In this document: positions 18,407 through 28,085 of the stretch, one piece after another | Layout: every line of letters begins with the position of its first letter | Position numbering within the stretch: the first letter of the stretch is position 1 | Source of the DNA: Atlantibacter hermannii | GTDB lineage: Bacteria > Pseudomonadota > Gammaproteobacteria > Enterobacterales > Enterobacteriaceae | Assembly (NCBI GenBank): GCA_900635495.1 | Contig: LR134136.1 | Span: 2,232,001 to 2,296,000 of the forward strand | Length of the DNA stretch: 64,000 nt | Direction of reading: 5' to 3' | Made by a program: the position numbers and the translations under genes | Notes under the pieces: generated by a model | What the model was told of the DNA's origin: nothing | What the model saw: only the letters and a program-made list of their open reading frames with translations | The model's database searches: none

Positions 18407-18997
18407 TCATTCTGATGGCGACACGATTAATTCATTATTAATAATAATATCAATATGACGCCGAAAAGCGGCCTCATCCAGACCGGTTAAACCCAGCTTC
18501 GCTATTCCATCCAGCCCGTTAACAAAAGCAATAATTCGCCAGGCAATATTTTCAGCGCTGTCGCTGATGGTAAATTCCTGCGCGTTAACGCCGCCGCTGA
18601 TTATTTGCGTGGTGGCCTTGTGCCACATTTCCATTGAAATAATCCACGCCTGTTTCATTTCCGGTTCACGGCGCGACAGCGCTTCCGCTTCGTTAAATAA
18701 ACGCAGGTATTGCTCAATGTCAGGATTATCGAAGCCCAGCGTCCAGTAGAGCTTTTCCCGCCAGCTCTGCATGGGCGGTGCATTATTCAGATCCAGGGAC
18801 TCGCGGCTAAGGCGTAAAAACGTTTCCACCTTCAGCGCCATGGAAGAGGCGAAATGATGGTGTACCTGTCCGGCGGCAATTCCGGCAACGCTGGCGATAC
18901 GACGCACCGTCATCGCTGAAAACCCTTCGTTAAGCGCCACGCGCATGGCGGCATCTAACACACTTTCACGCCGTTCTTCCCGGTTCAGGTAACTCAT
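18407..18997 (-). CDS. smvR: TetR-family repressor of SmvA (SmvR)
   Basis: A 196-residue regulator with an N-terminal TetR helix-turn-helix (SVLDAAMRVALNEGFSAMTVRRIASVAGIA, with recognition helix AGQVHHHFAS) and an all-helical ligand domain. I set the start at MSYLNREERR, 28 codons inside the longest frame, because that matches the family. It diverges from smvA with a 116-bp shared promoter region containing a palindrome, the arrangement described for smvR/smvA in Klebsiella, where loss of SmvR raises chlorhexidine tolerance. Confidence 0.82.
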   Translation of the reverse strand: MSYLNREERRESVLDAAMRVALNEGFSAMTVRRIASVAGIAAGQVHHHFASSMALKVETFLRLSRESLDLNNAPPMQSWREKLYWTLGFDNPDIEQYLRLFNEAEALSRREPEMKQAWIISMEMWHKATTQIISGGVNAQEFTISDSAENIAWRIIAFVNGLDGIAKLGLTGLDEAAFRRHIDIIINNELIVSPSE

Positions 18998-19074
18998 GTT
19001 GCGCTCCTTGTTAGCAGGCCCGCAGTGTAACAAAAAGGTGGACGTGCGTTCAAAGATACGTAGAATTCCAATCC

Positions 19075-19088
19075 TGGACATTTGTCCA
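19075..19088. promoter_or_regulatory. Candidate SmvR operator in the smvR-smvA gap
   Basis: TGGACA-TT-TGTCCA is a perfect inverted repeat 25 bases before the smvA start. A degenerate second copy (TGGACGTGCGTTCAA) lies about 40 bases nearer smvR, so both divergent genes could be controlled. Binding is inferred from position. Confidence 0.6.
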
Positions 19089-19113
19089 AGATTAAGGAAA
19101 GAGTGAAAATCGT

Positions 19114-20601
19114 ATGTTTCGTCAATGGTATACCTTAGCGATCTTAGTGCTGATCTATATCCCTGTGGCTATCGACGCCACGGTGCTGCACGTGGCGGTG
19201 CCGTCGTTAACGATGGCCCTGGAAGCGTCTGGTAACGAACTGCTATGGATTAGCGACATTTATTCGCTGGTCATGGCCGGTATGGTGTTGCCGATGGGGG
19301 CGCTGGGAGACCGCATCGGCTACAAACGTCTGACGCTGATCGGCAGTAAGCTGTTTGGCATTGCCTCGCTGGCAGCGGCATTTTCTTCCGATGCCAGTCA
19401 ACTCATTGCTGCCCGGGCGCTGCTGGCGGTAGGCGCGGCGATGATCGTTCCGGCGACGCTGGCAGGCATTCGCAGCACCTTTAATAACGAACGCGAGCGC
19501 GGTATCGCGCTGGGGATTTGGGTCGCCGTCGGTGCGGGCGGCGCGGCGTTTGGTCCGCTGGTGGGCGGCATTCTGCTGGAGCACTACTACTGGGGTTCCG
19601 TTTTTTTAATCAACGTGCCGATTATCGCGTTAGTGCTGCTGTTCACGGCTGTCTTCATTCCGCGTCAGCCGGTGCAACGTGCGCAAACCCTGAATCTGAC
19701 CCAGGCGCTGATGCTGATTGCCGCGATTTTACTACTGGTGCTGGCGGCAAAAACCAGCCTTAAGGTCAATGCCGATCCTCTGAAAGCCCTGGGTGCCGCC
19801 ATTGGCGGGGCGCTGTTAATGACGCTATTTATCCGCAGCCAGCTGCGCGCCCGCGCGCCGATGATCGACCTGACGCTGTTTACCCATCGCATCATTTTGA
19901 CCGGTGTCGTGATGGCGCTCACCGCGATGATCGCGCTGGTTGGCTTTGAGCTGCTGATGGCGCAGGAGCTGCAGTTTGTGCACGGTTTTTCACCGCTGGA
20001 TGCCGGGCTGTTTATGTTGCCGCTGATGCTGGCCTGTAGCTTTAGCGGCCCGGCTGCGGGCGCGCTGGTCGGCCGCTTTGGTTTACGCACCGTTGCCACG
20101 CTGGGTATGGCCTTCAGCGCCCTGAGTTTTTTCGGCCTCTCGATGACCGATATGGCGCATCAGCGGGCAGTGGCCTGGGGCTGGATGATTTTGCTGGGTC
20201 TGAGCGCGTCCACCGCACTGTTGTCATCCACGGCGGCGATCATGTCGGCAGCGCCAAAAGAGAAAGCCACCGCTGCCGGGGCGATTGAAACCATGGCTTA
20301 TGAACTGGGTGCGGGTATGGGGATTGCCGTTTTCGGCATGATATTGAGCCACGCATTTAGTGGTGCAATTGAGTTGCCCCAGGAGCTACCCGTCACGCTC
20401 ATGGCACAGGCCAGCGCCTCGATCAATGAGGCGTTGCTGGTCGCCCAACAGGTCAGCCCGGCGCTGGGCGATCTGGTGGTCGATGCGGCGAACCAGGCAT
20501 TTAAAGCTTCGCACAGCGCAGTATTGACCCTCGCCAGCGGGATGTTGCTGGTGTTGACGCTGGTGGTCTGGTTCGCGCTAAGGCCGGTGAAAGAACAGTA
20601 G
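19114..20601 (+). CDS. smvA: Multidrug efflux MFS transporter SmvA
   Basis: A 495-residue, 14-helix DHA2-type proton antiporter of the inner membrane. Closely related Salmonella SmvA exports methyl viologen, acriflavine, chlorhexidine and other cationic biocides. Typical features are the N-terminal IPVAIDATVLHVAVPSL, motif A-like GALGDRIGYKRL after helix 2, and antiporter motif C-like GPLVGGILLEHYYWGSVFLINVP in helix 5. The reading frame is intact. It is divergent from its TetR regulator and next to narU, as in Salmonella. Confidence 0.92.
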   Translation: MFRQWYTLAILVLIYIPVAIDATVLHVAVPSLTMALEASGNELLWISDIYSLVMAGMVLPMGALGDRIGYKRLTLIGSKLFGIASLAAAFSSDASQLIAARALLAVGAAMIVPATLAGIRSTFNNERERGIALGIWVAVGAGGAAFGPLVGGILLEHYYWGSVFLINVPIIALVLLFTAVFIPRQPVQRAQTLNLTQALMLIAAILLLVLAAKTSLKVNADPLKALGAAIGGALLMTLFIRSQLRARAPMIDLTLFTHRIILTGVVMALTAMIALVGFELLMAQELQFVHGFSPLDAGLFMLPLMLACSFSGPAAGALVGRFGLRTVATLGMAFSALSFFGLSMTDMAHQRAVAWGWMILLGLSASTALLSSTAAIMSAAPKEKATAAGAIETMAYELGAGMGIAVFGMILSHAFSGAIELPQELPVTLMAQASASINEALLVAQQVSPALGDLVVDAANQAFKASHSAVLTLASGMLLVLTLVVWFALRPVKEQ

Positions 20602-20723
20602 CCCCGTTTCCAGTGGCCCTGACGTCGCCCGCTAAAGAGGTGTAAAGAGTGGGGGAGGCGCCAGGGCAGGGTTCATTTTTAATGCGCACATGCAGCGCAG
20701 TGTTTCAATAAAGAGGAGAGTGG

Positions 20724-21056
20724 ATGAATCACTACATTTTACTGGGCTGCGCCATCGTGGCTGAAGTCGTCGGGACTACCCTGATGAAATATTCGGAAGG
20801 GTTTACCCGTCTGTGGCCGTCCGTGGCAACGATTGTTTGCTACTGTGCGGCTTTTTATCTGCTCGCGCAGACCCTGGCGACCATTCCCACGGGGATTGCT
20901 TACGCCATTTGGTCCGGGGCAGGGATCGTATTGATAAGTCTGGCCGGTTGGTTAATCAGTGGGCAAAAACTCGATTTCCCGGCCATTGCGGGCATGACGC
21001 TTATCTGTGCCGGGGTGTTGATTATCAACATTTTTTCAAAATCCACACCGCATTAA
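20724..21056 (+). CDS. emrE: Small multidrug resistance transporter EmrE
   Basis: A 110-residue, four-helix SMR protein that acts as an antiparallel dimer, exchanging protons for lipophilic quaternary cations. The essential Glu14 is present in helix 1 (AIVAEVVGTTLMKYSEGFTRLWPS), and YAIWSGAGIV in helix 3 is the conserved dimer motif. Length and sequence closely match E. coli EmrE, including the C-terminal STPH. An AGAGGAGAG ribosome site precedes the ATG. Its position after smvA makes a cationic-drug efflux pair, though the 120-bp gap suggests its own promoter. Confidence 0.9.
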   Translation: MNHYILLGCAIVAEVVGTTLMKYSEGFTRLWPSVATIVCYCAAFYLLAQTLATIPTGIAYAIWSGAGIVLISLAGWLISGQKLDFPAIAGMTLICAGVLIINIFSKSTPH

Positions 21057-22116
21057 TGGGCTGACCGCGTGAGCAGATATATTTACTGGAACGCAGAGTG
21101 AATGAAAAAAGTGTGAGCGAGAAGGGTGGCGCCGGGCGGGAAGAGAAAAATAAATACTGGCAGATGCGACATCGGCACTGCCAGCTAAAAAAATAATTTC
21201 TTGTAATAAATCATATCCGTTACGCACTTTATATCCTGAAACACCGATAAATGACTAATCGAAAATTACGCCGTCGCGATTCAAATAATTAATGATCGCG
21301 ATCGTAATACTGGCGGCGATTTCAGCATGTGGTATTAATAAGATAAATTAGCTTTCTTAATTTTTCTTAAGAAAATAGCGCGTAAAATGGCCTGCATTAC
21401 CCGTAAGAATATATTCTCCCTGAGCCTAATAAGCTATCTACATGATTAGTAAAGCAATGACAAATAAATCTCTATACTGCCGAAATAAAGCTCTTCCTCT
21501 TAATGGCGACGTATAATGCTTATGTCGGTTGCATTTTTTTTGCTTCATCCCGCTTTCAGACTTTAAAAAGCGCTTTGCAGGATAATCATTATTCACGTTA
21601 CAAAAACGGGCAGGCAGATCGGTGCCTGTGTATTATGTCGTTTCTCTACTCAATAAGAGTTAGGCTTCAGGACGGCACTATTCAGCGGGGCATCCGCTTT
21701 GTTGTGACGATGACTCGCAGGTTATGCAAATTTTTCTCAAATGCATTATTGATACAACGTTGTGTGTACGCAGAGCGTATTCAGAACAGGCTCGCGCCCT
21801 TAAACCCAGGCGTGTGTGACACACTACGGTTAATGGGGCACCGTTTTGCGCGGCGAGGGAGTCATGATGATTAACGCGCTACAAAGAATAAGCCTGCGCA
21901 AATTCCGGCCTTAAAAACGTTTCCAAAAACTTTTTGAAGTTATTTATAAATATCTTTACGTGTCATGACAGAGTGAGCGGAAATTCAGCTGATAAATATG
22001 ACTGAGATCAAAGAGCTGAATTTTGAGTTTTTATTACCTTTATTTCATTCAGAAATTCCTTATGGGATATATCAGGAAGCATGCCCCGGCATGCAATGAA
22101 ATGGAGAAGAGTAGTA
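21057..22116. other. About 1 kb without a convincing gene
   Basis: This stretch is AT-richer than its surroundings. The longest open frame (21503-21874, plus strand) has no ribosome site and no recognisable protein character. It contains several short perfect palindromes: CAGGCA/TGCCTG (21611-21628), ACAACGTTGT near 21755, GTGTGTGACACAC (21812-21824), and a 16-bp GCATGCCCCGGCATGC (22079-22094) ending about 20 bases before the next start codon. It may hold the promoter and operator of that gene and possibly a decayed insertion; I see no transposase remnant. Confidence 0.5.
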
Positions 22117-23174
22117 ATGAAAAAGAAACTTATTGCGCTGTTATGCGGCGCACTATTTTCCACCACCACGCTGACCGCTGCTGAAGCCTGTACGCGCGTG
22201 ACCTTCTTTACCAACGATAATGTGGTAGTCACCGGGCGAAATATGGACTGGGATAAAGACGATATTATGAAAGTTCATATCTTCCCGCGCAACGTTCAGC
22301 GGCAAAGCGACGGTAATAATCCTTTTCCTGGGAAGTAAAATATGGCAGCGTGGTGGCGTATTCGTTTAATGGCAACTTTGCCAACTCGGGGATGAATGAA
22401 AAAGGGCTACAGGCTGATTTATTATATCTGGGCGAGACGCGCTATGATGACACCTCGCTGAAAGAAAAATCGATAGCCGCCAGAAAGTTAATTCAATACA
22501 TTCTGGACAACTTCGCGACCGTTGAAGAAACCAAAAAAGCGTTAGAGACTAAGCCGTTACACATTATTGATGGCAACCCATCCATGGGGCTGCACTTCAT
22601 CGTCACCGATCCGCACGGTGATAATATGATTCTGGAAATCATCAACGGTGAATTAGTATTCCACTCCCGCAGCGGCAATGTGGTCATGACCAACGATCCA
22701 AATTATGAGGTCATGACGAAGATTTATGATTATTACAAGGAAAAAGATTTATCGAGAAATATGCCGGGCTCACCGGGCTCTGTCGACCGTTTTATGCGGG
22801 CAGCCGGGTGGCTGGAACAACTCAGCAATGACAAAAACGAGGCGTTTATTAAGCTGGTTCCGGGTGAAGAATTTGCCATGCAGGCGCGAATGAGCGTGCT
22901 TTCATTAATGCGAAATGTTTCCACGCCATTCGCCATCTCGACCGAGAAAAACCCGGAAAACAGTACCACCGTATGGCGCGAAGTGAGCGATCTGAATAAT
23001 AAAGTCATGATGTTCGATTTAGCCGGCTCGCCTTCGACAGTGTGGATCGATCTTAAACAAATCGATTTTAGCCAGGGCGAAAAAGTATTCAGCCTGTCGG
23101 ATGGCAAAATTAATCAGGGCGATATTACCCATCTGTTTACCGCGCCAGAAAAGGAATCCGTTCCGGGCTCGTAA
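22117..23174 (+). CDS. Secreted linear amide C-N hydrolase (choloylglycine hydrolase/penicillin V acylase family), frameshifted
   Basis: With one base restored the product is about 352 residues. A signal peptide (MKKKLIALLCGALF, ending TAAEA) precedes Cys-Thr-Arg, so cleavage would expose the Ntn catalytic Cys. Other family positions are visible: NMDWDKDD, the GMNEKGLQADLLYLGE block, MTNDPNYE (catalytic Asn) and SVDRFMRAA (Arg). Members cleave bile-salt conjugates, penicillin V or N-acyl homoserine lactones in the periplasm; the substrate here cannot be told. The frame breaks at 22321-22327, where CCTTTTCC lacks one T; the downstream frame then continues intact to the end. Confidence 0.75.
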
Positions 23175-23243
23175 ATTATCCTTTTGACCTCAACACCGTG
23201 ACCCGCGAAAAGGCTAACGCAAGGAAGCCGGGTTAACGGAGGC

Positions 23244-23280
23244 AAAAAAAAACCGCACACGGCCCTGCGCCGTGTGCGGT
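23244..23280 (-). terminator. Rho-independent terminator of the sugar operon
   Basis: CCGCACACGG and CCGTGTGCGG form a perfect 10-bp stem with a 7-base loop. On the minus strand it is followed by a run of about nine T, just beyond the isomerase stop. Confidence 0.88.
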
Positions 23281-23298
23281 TGCAGCGTGAATTCACGC

Positions 23299-24718
23299 TT
23301 AACGATGCCAGTAACAGCTGATACCCAGGTACTTATTGAATGCTTCCTGCAACACCGCCCCGGTGGCGGAGTGGTTCATGGCGACATGGTGCTCGAAACC
23401 GTTGTTGCAGACCCACGAAAGGAGATTTTCCAGATGAGGCACCTCGATCACGGCACGGCAACCCACGGTGTCCAGCGCATCGTCCACCGACTGGCCTTCG
23501 CCAACATAGGCTTTGATCTCGCCGGTAAAATCATCCGATGACAGACGGAAATAGGTGAGCGGGCCGCTTTTCAGACGACCATGCACCGCGCCGCAGGTGT
23601 TCTCTTTACCCACCGTCGTGCCAATGATATCCGCCGTACCCATGGCCGGGGATTCGAGGCTGGCGCTGGCAAAGTTACCGCAGTGGAACAGCACGCATTT
23701 ATTGCGGTCATCGCCAAAGTTATTGTTCCAGTCGGCAATCGACGCCGGGTTCAGCGAGCAGCTCGCCAGCGCATACATCGACAGCGCGCCCATCACGTCC
23801 ACTTCACAGGCGCTTGGCATCAGCTGGCCGGACATCACGCTCATGATCGAACAGACGTTGATGCCGAGGTTTTCCTGCAACGACGTCCAGCACTGGATCG
23901 CGGTGGTGTCGATATCGTTAGCCGTCACCCATTCGCTGATCACCACGAAAAGCTTCGCCATGGTCACCAGCTTGTCTGCCGGGATGCCGCTGGCGTCGGC
24001 ATTATCCAGCAAAATGCCGCGTTTTTCCTGAACGCGAATGTCGTCATCGCTGATGTGTTTGATGCGGGTAAATATCTCAGACAGGTCGAGGGTTTCCACC
24101 GCCACGCCCATTTTTTCCAGCAGTTTTTCGCTGTAGCGCACGGTGTTAAAACTCGCCGGACGCGCACCAATCGCGCCGATGCGTACGCCTTTCATGGATT
24201 TCACTACCCGGCAGATTTGGCTGAAGCGTTGCAGGTCGGCGGCAAACACCTCGCTGGACAGCGCGCAAACGTGCTGAGTGGTCAGGGTAAAGGGGATCCC
24301 GTACTGGCGCAGGTTGTTACACAGGGAAATCTTGCCGCAGAAGCTGTCACGGCGGGTGGCGAGGCCCATTTTATCGAGATTATCTTCTTCCGCCTGGATC
24401 AGCACCGGCACGTTAAGGCCGGATAAGCGAATGGCTTCCGCTACGGCTTTTTTCATCGCCGAAGTTGGGCAGCAGCACCACCACGCCGTGGATCTCGTCG
24501 CGGTGTTGACGGAACAGTTCAGCGCACACTTTGGCATCCTGGCGGGTTTCCACTCCACCCAGATACGTGTCGCCGTCTTTCAGCATAACGGTATTAATAC
24601 CGAGCCGGGAAAACAGCGCTTCAGCCTGCTCGCGGGCTTCCGCAACCAGATAGCTGGGGAAGAATCCGCGGTTGCCGATAATTACGCCGAAAGTTAATTG
24701 ATGTGGGATACGGGACAT
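23299..24718 (-). CDS. L-fucose/L-arabinose isomerase family sugar isomerase, one-base frameshift
   Basis: Repaired length is about 472 residues. The fold resembles FucI/AraA-type aldose-ketose isomerases that use a divalent metal; the N-terminal half (TFGVIIGNRGFFPSYLVAEARE) and C-terminal half (CGAVHGRLKSGPLTYFRLSSDD, then HHVAMNHSATG) are both preserved. It is the last gene of an operon with a FGGY kinase and a split transketolase, so it should convert an imported aldose to the ketose phosphorylated by the kinase. The frame shifts at 24448-24453, where a T6 run should be T5. The exact sugar is not provable here; D-apiose is my working hypothesis. Confidence 0.72.
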
Positions 24719-24739
24719 GGCATCACTCCAGTAAAAGGA

Positions 24740-26227
24740 TTAATTGGGCTGAAAGCGGCAACGGGCCACGGCTTCAAGCCACTGTTTATAGTTTTGTTGC
24801 ATCTGTTGTTGCCGCGATGACTGCGGCGTAATACGTTCACCCTCGCTGGCCAGCGCCGCAGGGGCGTCTTCCTGCCACCAGCCAACAGCGTTCCCCGCCA
24901 GCAGCGCGGCGCCCAGCGCCGAGACTTCGGCGGCGGGTTGAATAATCAACGGACGTTGCAGGACGTCAGCCTGCAATTGCATCAGCCAGCGGTTCTGGGT
25001 GGCGGTGCCGTCAACACATAAGGTTTCCAGTCGCTGTCCGCAGGCCTGCTCCATGGCGAAGAACACATCGGCGATTTGATACACCACCGATTCCAGCGCG
25101 GCGCGGGCCAGCACGGCAGGCGTGGCGGCATCGGTTAATCCGCAAATCGTGCCGCGGGCCTGTAAATCCCACCAGGGCGCGCCGAGGCCTGACAGCGCCG
25201 GGACGTAATACACCCCCTGGTTGTCCGGCACCGACTCCGCCAGCGCGGTAAGATCCACCGGGTTAGTGACGCCAATCATCCGGCCAAGCCATGCCGCGCC
25301 GGAGCCGGTATGGGTGATATTGCCTTCCAGCGCGAAAGTGCGTTCGCCATCGTGCCAGGCAAGCGTAGTGCTCAGGCGGTTAGCGCGGGACACCGGTTCA
25401 GGAATCGATAACATCAGCGACGAACCGGTCCCGTAAGTGGCTTTCACCACATTGCCGCAGGCGCGGCGCTGGGCGTAAAGCGCCGCATGTGAGTCGCCGA
25501 TCAGGGCCAGGATCGGCGTGCCCATCGGCAGGCCGGGAATGAAGCTGACCTGAACTTCACCGTGTAATCCACTGGATGGCCTGACATCCGGCAGCGCGGC
25601 GCGCGGGACGTTAAACAGCGCGAGCAGATCCGGGTCCCACTGGCCGTCATAAATATTGAACAGCTGGGTGCGGGCGGCGTTGGCGTAATCGGTGGTAAAC
25701 GCGCGCCCGGCGGTGAACTGCCAGTTGAGCCAGCTATCAAGCGTGCCGATACACAGCTCACCACGTTCGGCGCGCATCACGCCGTCGGGTAACGCGGCCA
25801 GCAGGGCGCTGATTTTTGCCGCCGGAAACAGCGGGTCCACCGGCAAGCCGGTACGTTGGGTAATCAACGCACCGTGGCCGTCGGCCTGCAACTGTGCGCA
25901 GCGCGATTCCGAACGTCGATCCTGCCAGCTCACCACCGGGGTGAGCGGCTTGCCGTCGGCGCGTTGCCACACCAGTACCGATTCGCGCTGGTTGCTGATG
26001 GCGATCCCGGCGATCTCTACCGGGCCAGCCTGTTGCAGACAGCCGTTAATTGCCTCTACCACCGCCTGCCAGATCGCCATCGGGTCCTGCTCGGCGAGGC
26101 CGGGAGCAGGGTGGCTAATGCTCACGCCCACGCCGCAGCGCCCGACGATTTGCCCTTCGCGATTCACCGCCACCGCTTTGGCATTGGTTGTGCCCTCATC
26201 AATCGCGAGAATAATCGGGCTCGACAT
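24740..26227 (-). CDS. FGGY-family carbohydrate kinase
   Basis: A 495-residue sugar kinase related to xylulokinase and glycerol kinase. The N-terminal phosphate loop reads AIDEGTTNAKAVAVN, the adenosine-binding domain begins with YGTGSSLMLS near residue 260, and GLGAPWWDLQARGTICGLT near residue 335 is the second family signature. It should phosphorylate the ketose made by the adjacent isomerase to feed the transketolase. It lies 2 bases after the transketolase small subunit. Confidence 0.85.
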   Translation of the reverse strand: MSSPIILAIDEGTTNAKAVAVNREGQIVGRCGVGVSISHPAPGLAEQDPMAIWQAVVEAINGCLQQAGPVEIAGIAISNQRESVLVWQRADGKPLTPVVSWQDRRSESRCAQLQADGHGALITQRTGLPVDPLFPAAKISALLAALPDGVMRAERGELCIGTLDSWLNWQFTAGRAFTTDYANAARTQLFNIYDGQWDPDLLALFNVPRAALPDVRPSSGLHGEVQVSFIPGLPMGTPILALIGDSHAALYAQRRACGNVVKATYGTGSSLMLSIPEPVSRANRLSTTLAWHDGERTFALEGNITHTGSGAAWLGRMIGVTNPVDLTALAESVPDNQGVYYVPALSGLGAPWWDLQARGTICGLTDAATPAVLARAALESVVYQIADVFFAMEQACGQRLETLCVDGTATQNRWLMQLQADVLQRPLIIQPAAEVSALGAALLAGNAVGWWQEDAPAALASEGERITPQSSRQQQMQQNYKQWLEAVARCRFQPN

Positions 26228-26229
26228 GG

Positions 26230-27175
26230 TTATGCTCCTTCACACAGCGCAGTGGCTTTGCGTACCACACCGGCGGCATCAATACCGTGATGGGCGCGCA
26301 TATCTTTTCGATCTGCGGCAATGGCGTAACTGCCGTCGGCGATGCCGAGACGGGTCAGCGGGATGGCGCAACCGGCTTCCGCCAGAACTTCCGCTACCAG
26401 ACTGCCGACGCCGCCGTTGACGTTATGTTCTTCCACGGTGATAACCCGGCGGGATTTTTTCAGCACCGCCAGCAGTTGTGCGGTATCGCACGGGCGAATC
26501 GACGGCACATTAATCACCGCGGCATTGATGCCCTGGTCCGCCAGGGCGGCAGCGGCGCTGACGATTTCATGCACCGTCGAACCCATCGCCACCAGCGCCA
26601 CGTCTGCGCCTTCGCGCAGCACGTTAATCGCGCCTGGCGCAAAGCGGTAGCTGGCGTCGTGCAGTTCCGGCAGCGCTTTGCCATCAAGGCGGATATACAC
26701 CGGGCCGACGTGATCCAGCGCGTAATCGATGATCTGGCGGCATTCGACCGGGCAGGACGGGGCGTAAATTTCAATGTTGCCGAAGCCGCGCAGCACGGCG
26801 ATATCGTCAATGCTGTGGTGGGTGCTGGCCAGCGGGCCGTAGCTGGCGCCTGCGTTCAGGCCGAACAGTTTCACGTTGCTGTTGTTGTAACAGACGTCGA
26901 CTTTAATCTGCTCATTGGCTCGGGAGATCAAAAACGGCGCGGCGTTACAGGTGACGGCGATTTTACCGCCCATCGACAGGCCCACGGCGGTGCCCACCAG
27001 GGTTTGCTCGGCGATGCCGACATTCACCAGACGGTCCGGGAACTGTTTAACAAACGGTGAAAATTTTGGCGGTCGAGGTGGAGTCAGCCACCACCGGCAC
27101 CAGATCGACGCCGCGTTCTACCGCGTCGATAAACGCATTCACCATTACCGTTGCCAGGTGTTCGCTATTACTCAT
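26230..27175 (-). CDS. Transketolase, C-terminal subunit (pyrimidine-binding half), one-base frameshift
   Basis: Repaired length is about 314 residues. It contains the pyrimidine-binding domain with the catalytic Glu in VGIAEQTLVGTAVGLSM and the C-terminal domain (GGVGSLVAEVLAE). The N-terminal MSNSEHLATVMVNAFIDAVERG lies in another frame; the break is at 27060-27063, where an A4 run should be A3. Its start overlaps the end of the other half by 8 bases. Together the two chains form a heteromeric transketolase, as in archaeal and some catabolic systems; in the reported D-apiose pathway such a pair acts on apulose 4-phosphate. Confidence 0.82.
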
Positions 27176-27998
27176 CTTTCAGTTCCTCCAGAGCCAGTTC
27201 CACTTCTTCACCTTTTGGCACACGGTGGTGCCACTCCGCGCGTCCCTGGATAAAGGACACGCCAGCACCCTTGGTGGTATTGGCGATAATCACATGCGGT
27301 TTGCCGCCGGGTTTCAGCCCTTCAATGGTGGCGACCACGTCCTGCATATCGTTGCCGTTGCACTGGGTCACCTCCATCCCGAAGGCGCGCCATTTTTCAT
27401 CCAGCGGATCGGTGTTCAAAATGTCTTTGGTTAAACCCGCCAGCTGTAAGTTGTTTTTATCATTAATAATGATCAGGTTATCGAGCTGGTAATGTGCCGC
27501 CACCAGCGCGGCTTCCCAGTTGCTGCCTTCCGCCAGCTCACCGTCGCCGGTGACCACAAATACCCGGCGCGGGTTGTTACTGCGTTTAGCTGCAAGCGCA
27601 ATGCCTACCGCCACCGGCAGACCGTGGCCGAGTGCGCCGGTATTCAACTCCACGCCCGGCGTTTTATGCTTCACCGGATGGCCGGGCAGGTGAGAGTCGG
27701 CGTGCTGATAAGTCGGCAGCCACTCCACCGGAATAAATCCGGCCTCCGCCAGCACGCAGTAATAGCCGCCCACCGCGTGGCCTTTGGACTGGATATAAAT
27801 ATCGCGCTGATCGCTGTCCACTAATTCCGGCGAACAGTTCATCACCCGGAAATAGAGTGCGGTGAGGATCTCCACCTGGGAGAGATCGGCCCCGGTATGC
27901 CCGCCCGCCGGGCTATTGGCGTTAAGGGTGATGATGCGACGGCGCACCGCCCGGGCTTTCTTTTCCAGATCCGCAACCGACAATGAAAACGGATTCAT
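27168..27998 (-). CDS. Transketolase, N-terminal subunit (thiamine diphosphate-binding half)
   Basis: A 276-residue chain carrying the pyrophosphate-binding domain: GDGELAEGSNWEAALVAAHYQLDNLIIINDKNN near residue 145 is the GDG-N motif that binds ThDP and Mg. The start was placed at MNPFSLSVADLEKKA, where an AGAGGTAAG ribosome site fits, rather than nine codons earlier. A separate housekeeping transketolase would be single chain, so this split version points to a dedicated catabolic role. Confidence 0.88.
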   Translation of the reverse strand: MNPFSLSVADLEKKARAVRRRIITLNANSPAGGHTGADLSQVEILTALYFRVMNCSPELVDSDQRDIYIQSKGHAVGGYYCVLAEAGFIPVEWLPTYQHADSHLPGHPVKHKTPGVELNTGALGHGLPVAVGIALAAKRSNNPRRVFVVTGDGELAEGSNWEAALVAAHYQLDNLIIINDKNNLQLAGLTKDILNTDPLDEKWRAFGMEVTQCNGNDMQDVVATIEGLKPGGKPHVIIANTTKGAGVSFIQGRAEWHHRVPKGEEVELALEELKDE

Positions 27999-28028
27999 AG
28001 GCTTACCTCTTGCATTAAAAATCATATA

Positions 28029-28042
28029 TGAATATTTATTCG
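28029..28042. promoter_or_regulatory. Candidate SorC-type operator before the transketolase genes
   Basis: TGAATA-TT-TATTCG lies in the 87-bp gap between the ABC permease and transketolase N-subunit genes. It has the same half-site and spacing as the perfect palindrome at 32272-32285, so the metabolic genes may have a second promoter under the same regulator. Confidence 0.5.
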
Positions 28043-28085
28043 AAAAGGGTAAAAAAAATCGCCTTTCGAACGAATCTGTGACGCG

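Noticed and set aside
21503..21874. Plus-strand frame of 123 codons in the gap after emrE
   Set aside because: Residue composition is not protein-like (many Arg, Cys and His without pattern), and there is no ribosome site.
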